Source: Woeseiaceae bacterium (GTDB taxonomy: Bacteria; Pseudomonadota; Gammaproteobacteria; Steroidobacterales; Woeseiaceae). From it: a stretch of DNA of 64,000 nucleotides. Below are positions 1 through 8,856 of this stretch, one piece after another; positions within the stretch are counted from its first letter, which is position 1, and each line of letters opens with the position of its first letter. The stretch is from positions 496,356 through 560,355 of the forward strand of contig JAJFKT010000026.1 of NCBI GenBank assembly GCA_021773075.1, read 5' to 3'. The position numbers and the translations under genes were made by a program. Below the pieces are notes generated by a model that saw only the letters and a list, made by a program, of their open reading frames with translations, did no database searches and was not told where the DNA came from.

Positions 1-250
1 ACTCGGTCGATTCAACGGCCTCGATTAGGGCATCCACGCGCCGAATAACAACGCTTTTTACGACTGCCTTGAAGAGCTCTTCCTTGGTTTTGAAATACAA
101 GTACATGAGTCCCTTGCTTACGCCGGCACGTTTCGCGACTTCTTCGACACGCGTTGCCGAATAGCCGTTCTCGGCGAACGCATCGAATGCTGCCGCGGTA
201 ATTTCCTGGGGGCGATCCTGTTTGCGCCGCTGATAGCTGGGCTTGCTCAT
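1..250 (-). CDS. TetR/AcrR-family transcriptional regulator, partial (N-terminal 83 residues)
   Basis: The gene runs off the left edge of the window, so only the DNA-binding half is seen. It starts at the ATG whose complement is at 248-250. The visible protein has the TetR helix-turn-helix: AFDAFAENGYSATRVEEVAK, then RAGVSKGLMYLYFKTKEELF, ending in the typical YxYFxxKEEL recognition-helix signature. TetR proteins are dimeric repressors that release DNA when a small ligand binds the C-terminal domain, which is missing here, so the ligand cannot be guessed. It lies 103 bases after queF on the same strand, and its own upstream region holds palindromes (273-319) that suggest autoregulation. Family assignment is firm; the role is unknown. 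Confidence 0.9.
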   Translation of the reverse strand, partial: MSKPSYQRRKQDRPQEITAAAFDAFAENGYSATRVEEVAKRAGVSKGLMYLYFKTKEELFKAVVKSVVIRRVDALIEAVESTE

Positions 251-272
251 CGGTCTGTCTTGTTGAGTTCAG

Positions 273-319
273 TTAGTGACTCGTTGGTCAGTAAGTATAG
301 TTAATGACTGACAGTTCAG
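273..319. promoter_or_regulatory. Candidate TetR operator pair upstream of the truncated tetR gene
   Basis: Bases 273-294 form an inverted repeat, TTAGTGAC-N6-GTCAGTAA, with arms matching at 7 of 8 positions. A second shorter one, CTGA-N4-TCAG, lies at 308-319. Both sit 23-69 bases before the TetR start codon, where an autorepressor would bind. GTCAGT-type half sites are common in TetR operators, which supports but does not prove the assignment. Confidence 0.45.
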
Positions 320-353
320 CAAGTGTCGTGGGTCGTAAATTTTTCCAGGCTGG

Positions 354-1169
354 CTATTGGCGCCAGAGGCGCAGATTTGCCGCATCGTTTTTGCAGTTGC
401 TACGAAACGGATTAATGTCGATTCCGCCGCGCCGCTGGAAACGCGCGTGAAGACTCAGTTTTTCGGGTGCACAGCGCTGCAGAAGATCAACAAATATTCG
501 TTCAATACAGGCCTCGTGAAAATCATTGTGCTGCCGGAATGAAACGATATAGCGGAGCAGACCTTCTTTGTCGATTTTCGGTCCCTGATAGTAAATCGCA
601 AGGCTGCCGTTGTCCGGCTGACCAGTAACGGGACACAGACTACGCAGCAGGTGAGTGTGCAATTCTTCCTCAACTCTTTGTTCGGCATTACTTTTTAGCA
701 GGCTTGCGTCTACCTCCCAGCGATCGCAATTTACCTGCAGCGCGTCAAGGCATTGACCAGGCAGTTGCGACACCGCATTGGATTCGGTGTTTGAAACGGG
801 ATCTACACGGACCGTGACCGGATCGCCAGCGGCATTGCCAAGGTCCTTGGCGATGGTCATGGCTACTGCATCGGGCCCGTCGAACGAACTCATCGCAAAC
901 GAATTCAGATATAGCTTAAGCGATTTCGATTCGATCAGGTTTGGCGTGTTGGCCGGAAATTTGACTTGTGCCGTAGCGACAACAGGCAAGTCGCCAGGAC
1001 CCAGCCAGGTCAATTCCCAGGCATTCCAGATATCAATGCCGTCGAAGGGCAGTTGTCCGGACACATAGGCGATGCGGCTCTCGCTGCGAGCGATTGGAAA
1101 CAGCAGGGCGGGTTCGTATTTGTTCGGATAGGCAGAAGCCTGCCCGAGCGGTAGTTTTGGGTCGGTCAC
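354..1169 (-). CDS. queF: NADPH-dependent 7-cyano-7-deazaguanine reductase QueF
   Basis: QueF reduces the nitrile of preQ0 to the aminomethyl group of preQ1 with two NADPH, in the cytoplasm, the step before base exchange in queuosine synthesis. The protein has 271 residues, the size of the bimodular (E. coli-like) class. The C-terminal tunnelling-fold half carries the catalytic Cys179 in SLCPVTGQPD, where the cysteine forms a thioimide with substrate, and the QHNDFHE motif near residue 214. The N-terminal half has the ESKSLKLYLNSF segment (80-91) of the QueF family. The start is GTG, with AGGG nine bases upstream. QueA and Tgt, the next enzymes of the pathway, are encoded about 51 kb away in this window. 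Confidence 0.95.
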   Translation of the reverse strand: MTDPKLPLGQASAYPNKYEPALLFPIARSESRIAYVSGQLPFDGIDIWNAWELTWLGPGDLPVVATAQVKFPANTPNLIESKSLKLYLNSFAMSSFDGPDAVAMTIAKDLGNAAGDPVTVRVDPVSNTESNAVSQLPGQCLDALQVNCDRWEVDASLLKSNAEQRVEEELHTHLLRSLCPVTGQPDNGSLAIYYQGPKIDKEGLLRYIVSFRQHNDFHEACIERIFVDLLQRCAPEKLSLHARFQRRGGIDINPFRSNCKNDAANLRLWRQ

Positions 1170-1305
1170 GTATTAAGCCCTGAAATGATATCGCGCATAT
1201 TTTGCAGCATTAAGCAAAGGAATTGCTGAATTGTTGTGTAAAATACCCAGCCTTTTTCGAACCCCACTACCGACTTAATGCTCGTTTCGAGCGGAGCCCT
1301 GATTC

Positions 1306-2130
1306 ATGTGTCCTGCAGACAAAATTTCCGGAACCGAACGCGGTTACATCATTCCTATTGGTGGCGCTGAGGAAAAATTGAATAGTCCGGACATTCTGGA
1401 TCGATTTATCGAGGTTTGCGGTGGTACCGAAGCGCGAATCGGGATCATCCCAACGGCTTCGGAGCTGGAGGATACGGGGCGAAACTATGAAAAACTGTTT
1501 CGCAAGATCGGAGTAAAGCACGCGAAAGTCCTGTCCTTTATCACACGGGAGGACTGCCAGGATGGCCCCGACGTAGACTACATCGAAAAATGCGACGGGG
1601 TCTTCATGACCGGCGGTAACCAATTGCGTCTATCGACCACGCTCGGCGGCACAAAAACCGCACAGCTGATCCGGCGCCGCAATGCAGAAGGTATGCACGT
1701 GGCCGGAACATCAGCCGGTGCAGCCTTCATGCCTGAACACATGATCGCGGGGGGCTCAGAAGGCAGTACGCCAAGCCCGGACATGGTGACTATGGCGCCC
1801 GGACTGGGCCTGACCAACGCTTTTATTATTGATCAGCATTTTCGCCAACGCGATCGACTTGGCCGACTTTTAACAGCGCTGGCCTATAACCCATTTGCTG
1901 TGGGTATCGGCCTCGACGAAGACACGGCAGCCTTTATCCGCTCAGGCGATGAGCTCGAAGTCGTTGGCAGCGGTGGCATTACGATCATTGATCCGACCGA
2001 ACTGAGCTATTCTTCTATGGATCGCGCTCGTCGTGGCGAGCCGGTTTGCCTGATAGGGGTAAAGTTGCATATTCTGACCTCAGGCGGTCGCTTCGATATC
2101 GGCACCCGCGAAGCGCATGCTGCTGAATGA
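1306..2130 (+). CDS. cphB: Cyanophycinase CphB
   Basis: CphB is a serine exopeptidase (peptidase family S51) that cuts cyanophycin, the multi-L-arginyl-poly-L-aspartate storage polymer, into beta-Asp-Arg dipeptides. The 274-residue protein shows the nucleophile elbow GTSAGAAFM with Ser136, the early IGGAEEKL segment and the DQHFRQRDRLGRL segment around His178, all typical of cyanophycinases. No signal peptide is visible, so it should act on intracellular granules. GGAG at 1293-1296 is well placed for the ATG. It is followed after 30 bases by cphA, so degradation and synthesis appear to share a transcript. No isoaspartyl dipeptidase gene, which would split the product, lies nearby. Confidence 0.93.
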   Translation: MCPADKISGTERGYIIPIGGAEEKLNSPDILDRFIEVCGGTEARIGIIPTASELEDTGRNYEKLFRKIGVKHAKVLSFITREDCQDGPDVDYIEKCDGVFMTGGNQLRLSTTLGGTKTAQLIRRRNAEGMHVAGTSAGAAFMPEHMIAGGSEGSTPSPDMVTMAPGLGLTNAFIIDQHFRQRDRLGRLLTALAYNPFAVGIGLDEDTAAFIRSGDELEVVGSGGITIIDPTELSYSSMDRARRGEPVCLIGVKLHILTSGGRFDIGTREAHAAE

Positions 2131-2160
2131 TGCCAACAATAAAAACGACGGGCTTCTACT

Positions 2161-4947
2161 ATGAAAATTAAGAGTACCAACGTCTATGTCGGGCCAAATA
2201 CGTTTGCTCGCTTTCCTGTAATTCGCCATGTTCTGGATCTCGGAGTACTCGAGGAATGGCCGACAGGGCGGCTGGGTGAAGAATTTGTCGGGCCACTGCT
2301 TGCTGCACTGCCCGGTCTCGACGAACACGGCTGCTCCTATCGAGAGCCCGGTGGTTTCGTACGACGCCTGCGAGAAGACGAAGGGACATGGCTGGGGCAC
2401 GTCATGGAGCACGTTGCACTCGAGCTGCAAAACGTCGCCGGATCGAATGTTACGTTCGGACGAACGAGATCGATTGATGGCCAGCCAGGCCACTACAATA
2501 TGGTGTTTCAGTACAAGGACGCGGAAGTTGGCCGTGAGGCGTCGGATCTTGCACTCAATCTAATCCACAGTCTGCTGCCTGCCGAGATTACGCCCGATGA
2601 CGCACCTGATGACGACTGGGATTTCGCGGAAGAGCGGGATCGCTTCATTCGCTATGCTCAGCGTCGCGAGTTCGGACCCAGTACCGCCTCATTGGTACAA
2701 GCTGCTGAAGAGCGCGATATTCCGTGGTTACGGCTGAATCGATACAGCCTTGTGCAGTTTGGGCAGGGTCGTTATCAGCAACGAATTCAGGCGACAACGA
2801 CAGGGCGAACCAGCAACATTGCGGTCGAGCTCGCTGGCGACAAGGAAGAAACCAACAGCATTCTGCGCGATCTCGGTTTGCCCGTCCCCAAGCAGATCAT
2901 GGTACGCAATAGAAGCAATGCCATGCGCGCCGCGCATCGAATCGGGTTTCCGGTCGTTACCAAACCCCTGGATGGTAATCATGGTCGCGGTGTGTCAATC
3001 AATCTGCGCACCGATGAAGAAGTTGAAACTGGCTTTGCAAAGGCCAGCGATCATGGTCGAATGATTATTGTCGAGAGTTACATCGAGGGCTTCGACCATC
3101 GAATTCTGGTCGTTGACGGTGAGCTGGTTGCAGCTGCTAAACGTGTCCCAGGGCATGTGATTGGTGACGGCGAGCACACGATTGAACAGCTTGTCGACAA
3201 GGTCAACGAAGATCCACGACGTGGCGTAGGACACGAGAAAGTCCTGACGCGTCTGGAGTTCGACCATCAGGCAGAGCGTCTGTTGGCAAAGCTTGCTTAT
3301 GATCGCGACACGGTTCCAGCCAAAGACGAGACTGTTTTCCTGCGCTCAACGGCGAACCTGTCGACAGGCGGAACGGCTATTGACGTCACCGATGTCATGC
3401 ACCCGGATAATAAGGAAATGGCTGTCCGCGCAATCAAGGCCATTGGTCTGGATATTGGCGGCGTTGATTTTCTCACTCGCGACATAACGGAATCCTACCG
3501 CGATGCCGGCGGCGGCATTTGCGAAGTTAATGCAGGCCCTGGCTTTCGCATGCACGTAGCGCCAAGTGAGGGCACGCCGCGTGATGTAGCGGGTCCCGTA
3601 ATTGATATGTTGTTTCCGCCGGAGTCGCCGAGCCGTATTCCTATCGCTGCGGTGACCGGAACGAACGGCAAGACGACAACCTCGCGCATGCTGGCTCATA
3701 TCCTGAAAATGTCCGGTCGAACGGTTGGCCTTACGTCGACTGACGGCGTTTATATAGACGGCAATCTCAGTGTGCCTGGCGACATGACCGGGCCCGTTTC
3801 AGCGCAGATGATCCTGCGTGATCCGTCTGTTGATGCAGCCGTCATGGAGACGGCGCGTGGAGGGATGTTACGTGGCGGTCTCGGGTTCCAGTCCTGCAAC
3901 GTTGCCGCCTGCCTTAACGTGAGCGCTGATCATCTCGGTCTCAAAGGCATCGACACACTGGAACAGTTAGCGGAAGTTAAACGAGTGCCGATCGAAATCG
4001 CAACGGATGCGGCGGTCCTGAATGCTGACGACCCGCATTGTTTACAAATGGCGGACTACACGGATGCTGAGAAACTCAGCTATGTCACAATGAATCCCGC
4101 GCATCCTTTGGTAAAGCAGCACATTCAGGCTGGTGGTCAGGCGTTCGTGCTCGAGCAGGGCATGAATGGCCATTTGATTTCGATTTACGATAATGAATCA
4201 CATACGCCTTTGGTCTGGACGCATTTGATCCCTGCGACTATCGAGGGCCGAGCGCTGCACAATGTGCAAAATGCGATGTTCGCGGCGGCTCTTGCTTACA
4301 ACATGGGCATCAGTCTCGAGGATATTCGTCAAGGTTTGCGAACCTTCGATTCGTCGTTCTTCCAGGCACCTGGACGAATGAATATTTACGATGAGCACCC
4401 GTTCCGAGTAATTCTCGACTATGCACACAATCCCGCCGCGGTCCTTGCTATGTGTGGACTGGTGGATCGCTTTGACGTTGAGGGGCGCAAGATTGCAGTC
4501 TTGTCCGCACCGGGCGATCGACGCGACGAGGACATTCGTGAGATCGCCGCGATTGCGGCTAGCCACTTCGACCATTTCATTTGCCGCTGCGATGACGGTC
4601 GTCGCGGGCGTGGCGAGGACGAAATCGCCGTCATGTTGAAGAATAAGCTGCTCGAAGAAGGTATCTCCCCGGATCAGATCGACGTAATACCCGATGAGCA
4701 GGAAGCAGTTGCACACGCACTGGAGATGGCGGTATCTGGTGATCTGATCTTAGTGCTGGGCGACAACATCAAGCGCACGTGGAAACAGATCATCTATTTC
4801 AATTCAGGCGCGCATGCCGAAGACCCCGGGAAGAAAGTTACTCAAGCAGTTGAGCTGCCCGATACCGGTGACTTTCAGTTTGCCGCAGATCTCGAGATCA
4901 TCAGTGATGAACGAGGCGTTCGCATTGCCAGAGACGAGGGCGACTAG
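2161..4947 (+). CDS. cphA: Cyanophycin synthetase CphA
   Basis: CphA polymerises Asp and Arg with ATP: the ATP-grasp domain adds Asp to the backbone and the Mur-ligase domain links Arg to each side-chain carboxyl. The 928-residue protein has all three parts: an N domain (1 to about 160), an ATP-grasp domain (about 200-490, with KPLDGNHGRGVS around Lys268 and EVNAGPGFRMHVAP near its end), and a Mur ligase domain with the P-loop GTNGKTT at 500-506 and ETARGGMLRGGLGF further on. The N domain carries HVMEH (His80, Glu83, His84), an HxxEH pattern resembling the metal-dependent primer-generating hydrolytic site reported in some CphAs; that match is inference. It lies between cphB and a second Mur ligase gene (8 bases apart). 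Confidence 0.95.
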   Translation: MKIKSTNVYVGPNTFARFPVIRHVLDLGVLEEWPTGRLGEEFVGPLLAALPGLDEHGCSYREPGGFVRRLREDEGTWLGHVMEHVALELQNVAGSNVTFGRTRSIDGQPGHYNMVFQYKDAEVGREASDLALNLIHSLLPAEITPDDAPDDDWDFAEERDRFIRYAQRREFGPSTASLVQAAEERDIPWLRLNRYSLVQFGQGRYQQRIQATTTGRTSNIAVELAGDKEETNSILRDLGLPVPKQIMVRNRSNAMRAAHRIGFPVVTKPLDGNHGRGVSINLRTDEEVETGFAKASDHGRMIIVESYIEGFDHRILVVDGELVAAAKRVPGHVIGDGEHTIEQLVDKVNEDPRRGVGHEKVLTRLEFDHQAERLLAKLAYDRDTVPAKDETVFLRSTANLSTGGTAIDVTDVMHPDNKEMAVRAIKAIGLDIGGVDFLTRDITESYRDAGGGICEVNAGPGFRMHVAPSEGTPRDVAGPVIDMLFPPESPSRIPIAAVTGTNGKTTTSRMLAHILKMSGRTVGLTSTDGVYIDGNLSVPGDMTGPVSAQMILRDPSVDAAVMETARGGMLRGGLGFQSCNVAACLNVSADHLGLKGIDTLEQLAEVKRVPIEIATDAAVLNADDPHCLQMADYTDAEKLSYVTMNPAHPLVKQHIQAGGQAFVLEQGMNGHLISIYDNESHTPLVWTHLIPATIEGRALHNVQNAMFAAALAYNMGISLEDIRQGLRTFDSSFFQAPGRMNIYDEHPFRVILDYAHNPAAVLAMCGLVDRFDVEGRKIAVLSAPGDRRDEDIREIAAIAASHFDHFICRCDDGRRGRGEDEIAVMLKNKLLEEGISPDQIDVIPDEQEAVAHALEMAVSGDLILVLGDNIKRTWKQIIYFNSGAHAEDPGKKVTQAVELPDTGDFQFAADLEIISDERGVRIARDEGD

Positions 4948-4955
4948 CCAGAGCT

Positions 4956-6635
4956 ATGGAGTTTATCGACGCTCGCAGACTGACCGGACCCAGTCTGATT
5001 TTTGACGGGCCGGGATCCATCCTTGATGTTAGCTGTTCGGCTGCCGAGGCTGATCGGCTAATTCCGGTTTGGCAGTCCAACGTAGAGCACATGCTGGCCG
5101 AGATCGGCTGGGTCGATACTGAATTTTCGTCTCGAAAGCTGCTCGGCGGTGTGAGTCTGGCTTTCTCCGCACCTATTGATGCGCTGTATGCGGCTTCTGC
5201 CGTCAACGAATGGGCCTGGGCCGCCAGCGCGCAGCAACTCGGAGAGGACATAGAAGCTCCCGATTTCGAAGCCGCGGCCGAGACTATTCGTGCGTCGATC
5301 GTGGAGGAGTCGAATCCGGCATTGATGCGCTTGATCGCGGATGCGGCCAGCCACGACAAGACCTTGCTTTGGGATGACGATGAGGTATCAGTGGGCCTCG
5401 GCCGCGGATCAAAGACCTGGGCCGTACGCGAGATTCCTGATGAGCTTGTATGGGACCAACATCACGACGTTCCAATCGGCCTGGTCACCGGCACCAACGG
5501 CAAGACGACGACTGTTCGTCTGGCAACACATATCGCCCGGTCCGCCGATAAGAATGTCGGTCTGAGTTCGACCGACTGGATCGCCGTCAACGAGCGCGTC
5601 ATTGATCGTGGCGACTGGTCGGGTCCGGGTGGCGCACGCGCGGTATTGCGCGAAGCGAAGGTCGACATTGCAATTCTCGAATCGGCGCGTGGTGGTCTGT
5701 TGCGACGCGGTCTCGGCGTTGATCGCGCAAATGCGGCATTGATCACCAATATATCCGAGGACCACCTTGGTGATTTCGGCTCGCGAAATCTCAGAGAACT
5801 GCTGGAAATCAAATGGATTGTAAGCCGTGCGGTCCGGGAATCGGGGCGACTGATTCTTAACGCCGACGACGCATTGCTTCGCGAGAAGGCAAACAGCTTC
5901 GATGGTCAGATCGTCTGGTTCAGCCTGGATTCGGAAAATGCACTTATTCGAGCGGCCATTGAGGACGGTGATCCGTGTTTTCTGTTGGACGGTGATGCAC
6001 TGTTCAAGATTGAAAACCAGCAACGCGAGCGTATTTGTGGCAGCGCCGAAATCCCGATCACGATGGGTGGTGCCGCGCAACACAATGTCGCCAACGCGCT
6101 TGCCGCAGCAGCACTTACGTATTGCCTCGGGCTACCGCTGTCCGCTATCGCGAACGGACTTCGAACTATGGTGCAGGATGAGAATCCAGGGCGTTGCAAT
6201 ATTTACGATATCGACGGCGTGAAGGTGTTAATTGATTTCGCGCACAATCCGGCGGCCATGCATGCCTTGTTCGACATGGCGCAAGCCATTCCAGGAAAAC
6301 GGCGAGTATTGTGTTTCGGGCAGGCCGGCGATCGGCCCGACGATCTGATCCGTGAAATGACTCGCGATGCCTGGGCGATTGGACTTGATCGTGTGATGAT
6401 TTCGGAACTTTCGGACTACCATCGCGGCCGAGATCACGGTGACGTGTTCGCCGTGATTAAGGATGAGCTAATCGCAGCGGGCGCGAGCGCTTCTCAAATA
6501 GTCCATAACGAGGAGGAGCTGCAAAGCTTTATTGCAGCGCTTGGCTGGGCGGAGCCGGGTGATTTGGTGATTATGCTGGCGCTCGGCGGTCTTGCGCCTA
6601 TTGAGGGCTATCTTGCTGAGCTCGACGCAAAATGA
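4956..6635 (+). CDS. CphA-like Mur ligase lacking the ATP-grasp domain
   Basis: A 559-residue protein with a complete Mur-ligase module: P-loop GTNGKTT at 179-185, ESARGGLLRRGLGVD and NISEDHLGDFG, closer in wording to the cyanophycin synthetase ligase domain than to MurC-F or FolC. Its first 170 residues look like a reduced CphA N domain: AVNEWAWAAS (82-91) aligns with HVMEHVALEL of CphA, with both metal-ligand histidines lost, and VSVGLGRGSKTW aligns with the CphA segment just before its ATP-grasp domain. The roughly 290-residue ATP-grasp module is simply absent. It could add a side-chain amino acid to a polyaspartate backbone or form a complex with CphA; its substrate cannot be read from sequence. 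Its last 38 bases overlap the convergent hydrolase gene. Confidence 0.82.
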   Translation: MEFIDARRLTGPSLIFDGPGSILDVSCSAAEADRLIPVWQSNVEHMLAEIGWVDTEFSSRKLLGGVSLAFSAPIDALYAASAVNEWAWAASAQQLGEDIEAPDFEAAAETIRASIVEESNPALMRLIADAASHDKTLLWDDDEVSVGLGRGSKTWAVREIPDELVWDQHHDVPIGLVTGTNGKTTTVRLATHIARSADKNVGLSSTDWIAVNERVIDRGDWSGPGGARAVLREAKVDIAILESARGGLLRRGLGVDRANAALITNISEDHLGDFGSRNLRELLEIKWIVSRAVRESGRLILNADDALLREKANSFDGQIVWFSLDSENALIRAAIEDGDPCFLLDGDALFKIENQQRERICGSAEIPITMGGAAQHNVANALAAAALTYCLGLPLSAIANGLRTMVQDENPGRCNIYDIDGVKVLIDFAHNPAAMHALFDMAQAIPGKRRVLCFGQAGDRPDDLIREMTRDAWAIGLDRVMISELSDYHRGRDHGDVFAVIKDELIAAGASASQIVHNEEELQSFIAALGWAEPGDLVIMLALGGLAPIEGYLAELDAK

Positions 6636-7557
6636 AGTCGCTCGCTTTTTCCGCGATGGGTGCTGTGTTGTCGGGTGCGATAATGTCACCCACAATGACG
6701 TGCGCGCTCGGAGAGAATGTATCTGGAACCTCATACAGTTCTTTCTGCGGCGAGCGAACGATTTCGAAGGCTGAGCGCAACTCAGCGGTTGATATCACTT
6801 TGTCGTCAGGCGAGTAGATCATTTGCACTCTCGGCGTCGCGGATGACAGGATTTTTTCCCTTGCCCGATCAACGACCCGTATCACTTCGACAATGGTTCG
6901 CGTGGGATAGCTGGTTGTCCAATAACGCGCCTGCAATTCGTTCTCCGCTTCCCAGGATCGCGTTGGTCCGTAAAACAGTCTTAGGAGAGGTGGTCCGGCC
7001 GGCTTCGTTATCCACATCGCGTTAGGGTCGGCCGGGGCGAAGTTGGGTGACAGCAAGATCATGGCATCGACCGACTGCATTGTCGGGTGGTCAAGCAAGG
7101 CCAAGGCAATCGTCGCACCTGTCGACATCGCAACAATGACCACTTTTTTGCCAATCAGTTTGCCGACGGTTAGTGCTTCGGCAGCGTCATCGAGCCATTC
7201 TTCGGCGGTCACGTTCACCAATGCATTTTGCTGCAGGCCGTGGCCGGCAAAACGGGTCTCGAAGAGATTAGCGCCCAGGCTATTAGCGATGACTTCCGCC
7301 AGTGGTGCAGTTTCCTGGCGCGTTGCCGAAAAGCCATGCAGGGCGACGACTGACCACTCAGTCGGGACTTCTTCTGCGTGCCAAAGCAGGCGCTTTTCTG
7401 TGCCTGGTATCAGCCCCGGCCCAGAGTCGGCGATTAGGGGGCCGAGAGCCGGATCTGCGTCTATTGGGGGCACGTAGTCGAGTGCTGGTGGCGTGCTGGC
7501 GAGCAATCCCACAACGGCCACACCCATGACCGACAGCACTATGTTGCGACGTTTCAT
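6598..7557 (-). CDS. Membrane-anchored alpha/beta hydrolase (serine esterase-like)
   Basis: A 319-residue alpha/beta-hydrolase with a hydrophobic N-terminal segment (about 6-22), so probably anchored in or secreted across the inner membrane. The oxyanion-hole region is VVALHGFSATR, the nucleophile Ser145 lies in AMSTG (a variant of GxSxG with Ala first), and candidates for the acid and base are Asp251/252 (YSPDDKV) and His286 (SAHVIVGD). This is the carboxylesterase / serine aminopeptidase S33 fold; the substrate is unknown. The ATG overlaps the stop of the upstream EVE gene as ATGA, implying translational coupling. Its 3' end overlaps the convergent CphA-like ligase gene by 38 bases. Confidence 0.8.
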   Translation of the reverse strand: MKRRNIVLSVMGVAVVGLLASTPPALDYVPPIDADPALGPLIADSGPGLIPGTEKRLLWHAEEVPTEWSVVALHGFSATRQETAPLAEVIANSLGANLFETRFAGHGLQQNALVNVTAEEWLDDAAEALTVGKLIGKKVVIVAMSTGATIALALLDHPTMQSVDAMILLSPNFAPADPNAMWITKPAGPPLLRLFYGPTRSWEAENELQARYWTTSYPTRTIVEVIRVVDRAREKILSSATPRVQMIYSPDDKVISTAELRSAFEIVRSPQKELYEVPDTFSPSAHVIVGDIIAPDNTAPIAEKASDFILRRAQQDSPQ

Positions 7558-8006
7558 TCGAGACTCAGAATCTTTTTCCAGTGTTTTTTCTCGACCGGCA
7601 TGATCGAAAGCCGATTGCCCCGGCGAGTGAGGATCATGTCTTCGAGGCTTTTTTCAGCCTTGATTTCAGTCAATGTAATGATGCGTGAAAGCTTTCTGAC
7701 AAACTCGACGTCGACGAGAATCCAGTGCGGCGTATCTTTGCTGCTTTTAGGGTCGAAGTAATTCGATTTCTTATCGAACTGGACCGGATCGGGATAGGGT
7801 TTGCTCGCCACCCTGGTGATCCCGACGATGCCAGGTTGTTTGCAGTTGGAGTGGTAGAAAAAAATCTCGTCGCCGATTCTCATGTCATCACGCATCATGT
7901 TCCGGGCCTGATAATTGCGAATACTGTCCCACATTTCGCGCCCATCTCGCTGCATGTCATCGATGCTGTAGTCCGTAGGTTCGGACTTCATTAACCAGTA
8001 AGCCAT
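7554..8006 (-). CDS. EVE domain protein
   Basis: The MAYWLMKSEPTDYSIDDM start followed by WDSIRNYQARNMMRD and GDEIFFYHSN is the EVE (PUA-like) domain, which binds modified bases in nucleic acids; the cellular job of stand-alone bacterial EVE proteins is not settled. The family usually begins at the ATG used here. A GTG five codons upstream (complement at 8019-8021) is nine bases after GAGGAA and is the better start by ribosome-binding-site spacing, so the true N-terminus could be slightly longer. The stop overlaps the downstream hydrolase start (ATGA). Confidence 0.9.
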   Translation of the reverse strand: MAYWLMKSEPTDYSIDDMQRDGREMWDSIRNYQARNMMRDDMRIGDEIFFYHSNCKQPGIVGITRVASKPYPDPVQFDKKSNYFDPKSSKDTPHWILVDVEFVRKLSRIITLTEIKAEKSLEDMILTRRGNRLSIMPVEKKHWKKILSLE

Positions 8007-8135
8007 ATCGTAATTTCGCACTGCAAGCGATTCCTCGAAGCGCCGCAGTCTAACATGAGGAAAACAGTTAATTGGCGGCAATCGCTATGGTAGGATTGCG
8101 GCTCCGAAATTCAGGCCCAAAGAGGTACGCATCGG

Positions 8136-8810
8136 ATGGCCAATGTACTGGCAAATATCTTCGGCGCATCGCCGGTTCGACCGCTCGAAAAGCACATAAA
8201 CGTTGCTTTTCAATGCGCCAAGCAGCTGCGTGGTTTCTTCGCTGCGACGCTCGAAGGCGATTGGGATACGGCGCAAACGTTTCGAGATGAAATCGAGAAG
8301 CTCGAGCATGAAGCGGACGACATCAAAAAGAATATCCGTCTGCGTCTGCCGAAGAGTTTATTCATGCCGGTACCACGTGAAGACTTGCTTGAGCTATTGC
8401 TTGTTCAGGATAAGATCGCAAATCGAACCAAGGATGTATCGGGCTTGGTTCTCGGCCGAAAACTGCAATTTCCGATGCAGATTGCTGAGCAGTTTCTCGA
8501 ATTTGTTGACCGTAATATCGATGCCGCGAAACAGGCGCGCAAAAGCGTCCGCGAGCTTGATGAGTTGTTTACTGCCGGGTTTCGTGGCGCGGAAGTCGAC
8601 CTGGTCACGGGTCTGATCGAGGAGCTCGACCAGATCGAAACCGACACCGATGATAAACAAGCTGCCGTTCGCGGCGCACTATTTGAAATCGAAAAAGGTC
8701 TCGATCCGATTGATGCCATGTTCATGTATCAGGTTATCGAACTTACAGGCGAGATTGCTGACATGGCTGAACGCGTCGGTCGTCGCCTTGAACTATTACT
8801 CTCTCACTAG
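8136..8810 (+). CDS. DUF47 / TIGR00153 PhoU-like phosphate transport regulator
   Basis: A 224-residue all-helical protein of the DUF47 family, distantly related to PhoU. Recognisable parts are the N-terminal FGASPVRPLEKHI, the EIEKLEHEADDIKKNIRLRLPKSLFMPVPREDLLELL metal-binding-type helix pair and ALFEIEKGLDPIDAMFMYQVIELTGEIADMAERVGRRLELLL at the end. Genes of this family are almost always next to a PiT phosphate transporter, as here (46 bases to the next start), and are thought to modulate it. No membrane segment or signal peptide is visible, so it should be cytoplasmic. Confidence 0.9.
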   Translation: MANVLANIFGASPVRPLEKHINVAFQCAKQLRGFFAATLEGDWDTAQTFRDEIEKLEHEADDIKKNIRLRLPKSLFMPVPREDLLELLLVQDKIANRTKDVSGLVLGRKLQFPMQIAEQFLEFVDRNIDAAKQARKSVRELDELFTAGFRGAEVDLVTGLIEELDQIETDTDDKQAAVRGALFEIEKGLDPIDAMFMYQVIELTGEIADMAERVGRRLELLLSH

Positions 8811-8856
8811 TTAATAACAATAATTCGGAGCTCGCCAGAGTCTCCGGGAGATGTTA

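Noticed and set aside
1206..1244. Promoter of cphB based on TAAAAT at 1239-1244
   Set aside because: There is a fair -10 box but no -35 hexamer at proper spacing, so support is too weak to list.
4956..6635. MurC, MurE or FolC ligase
   Set aside because: The ESARGGLLRRGLG and NISEDHLG wording and the N-domain relic fit CphA better, and the gene follows cphA directly.
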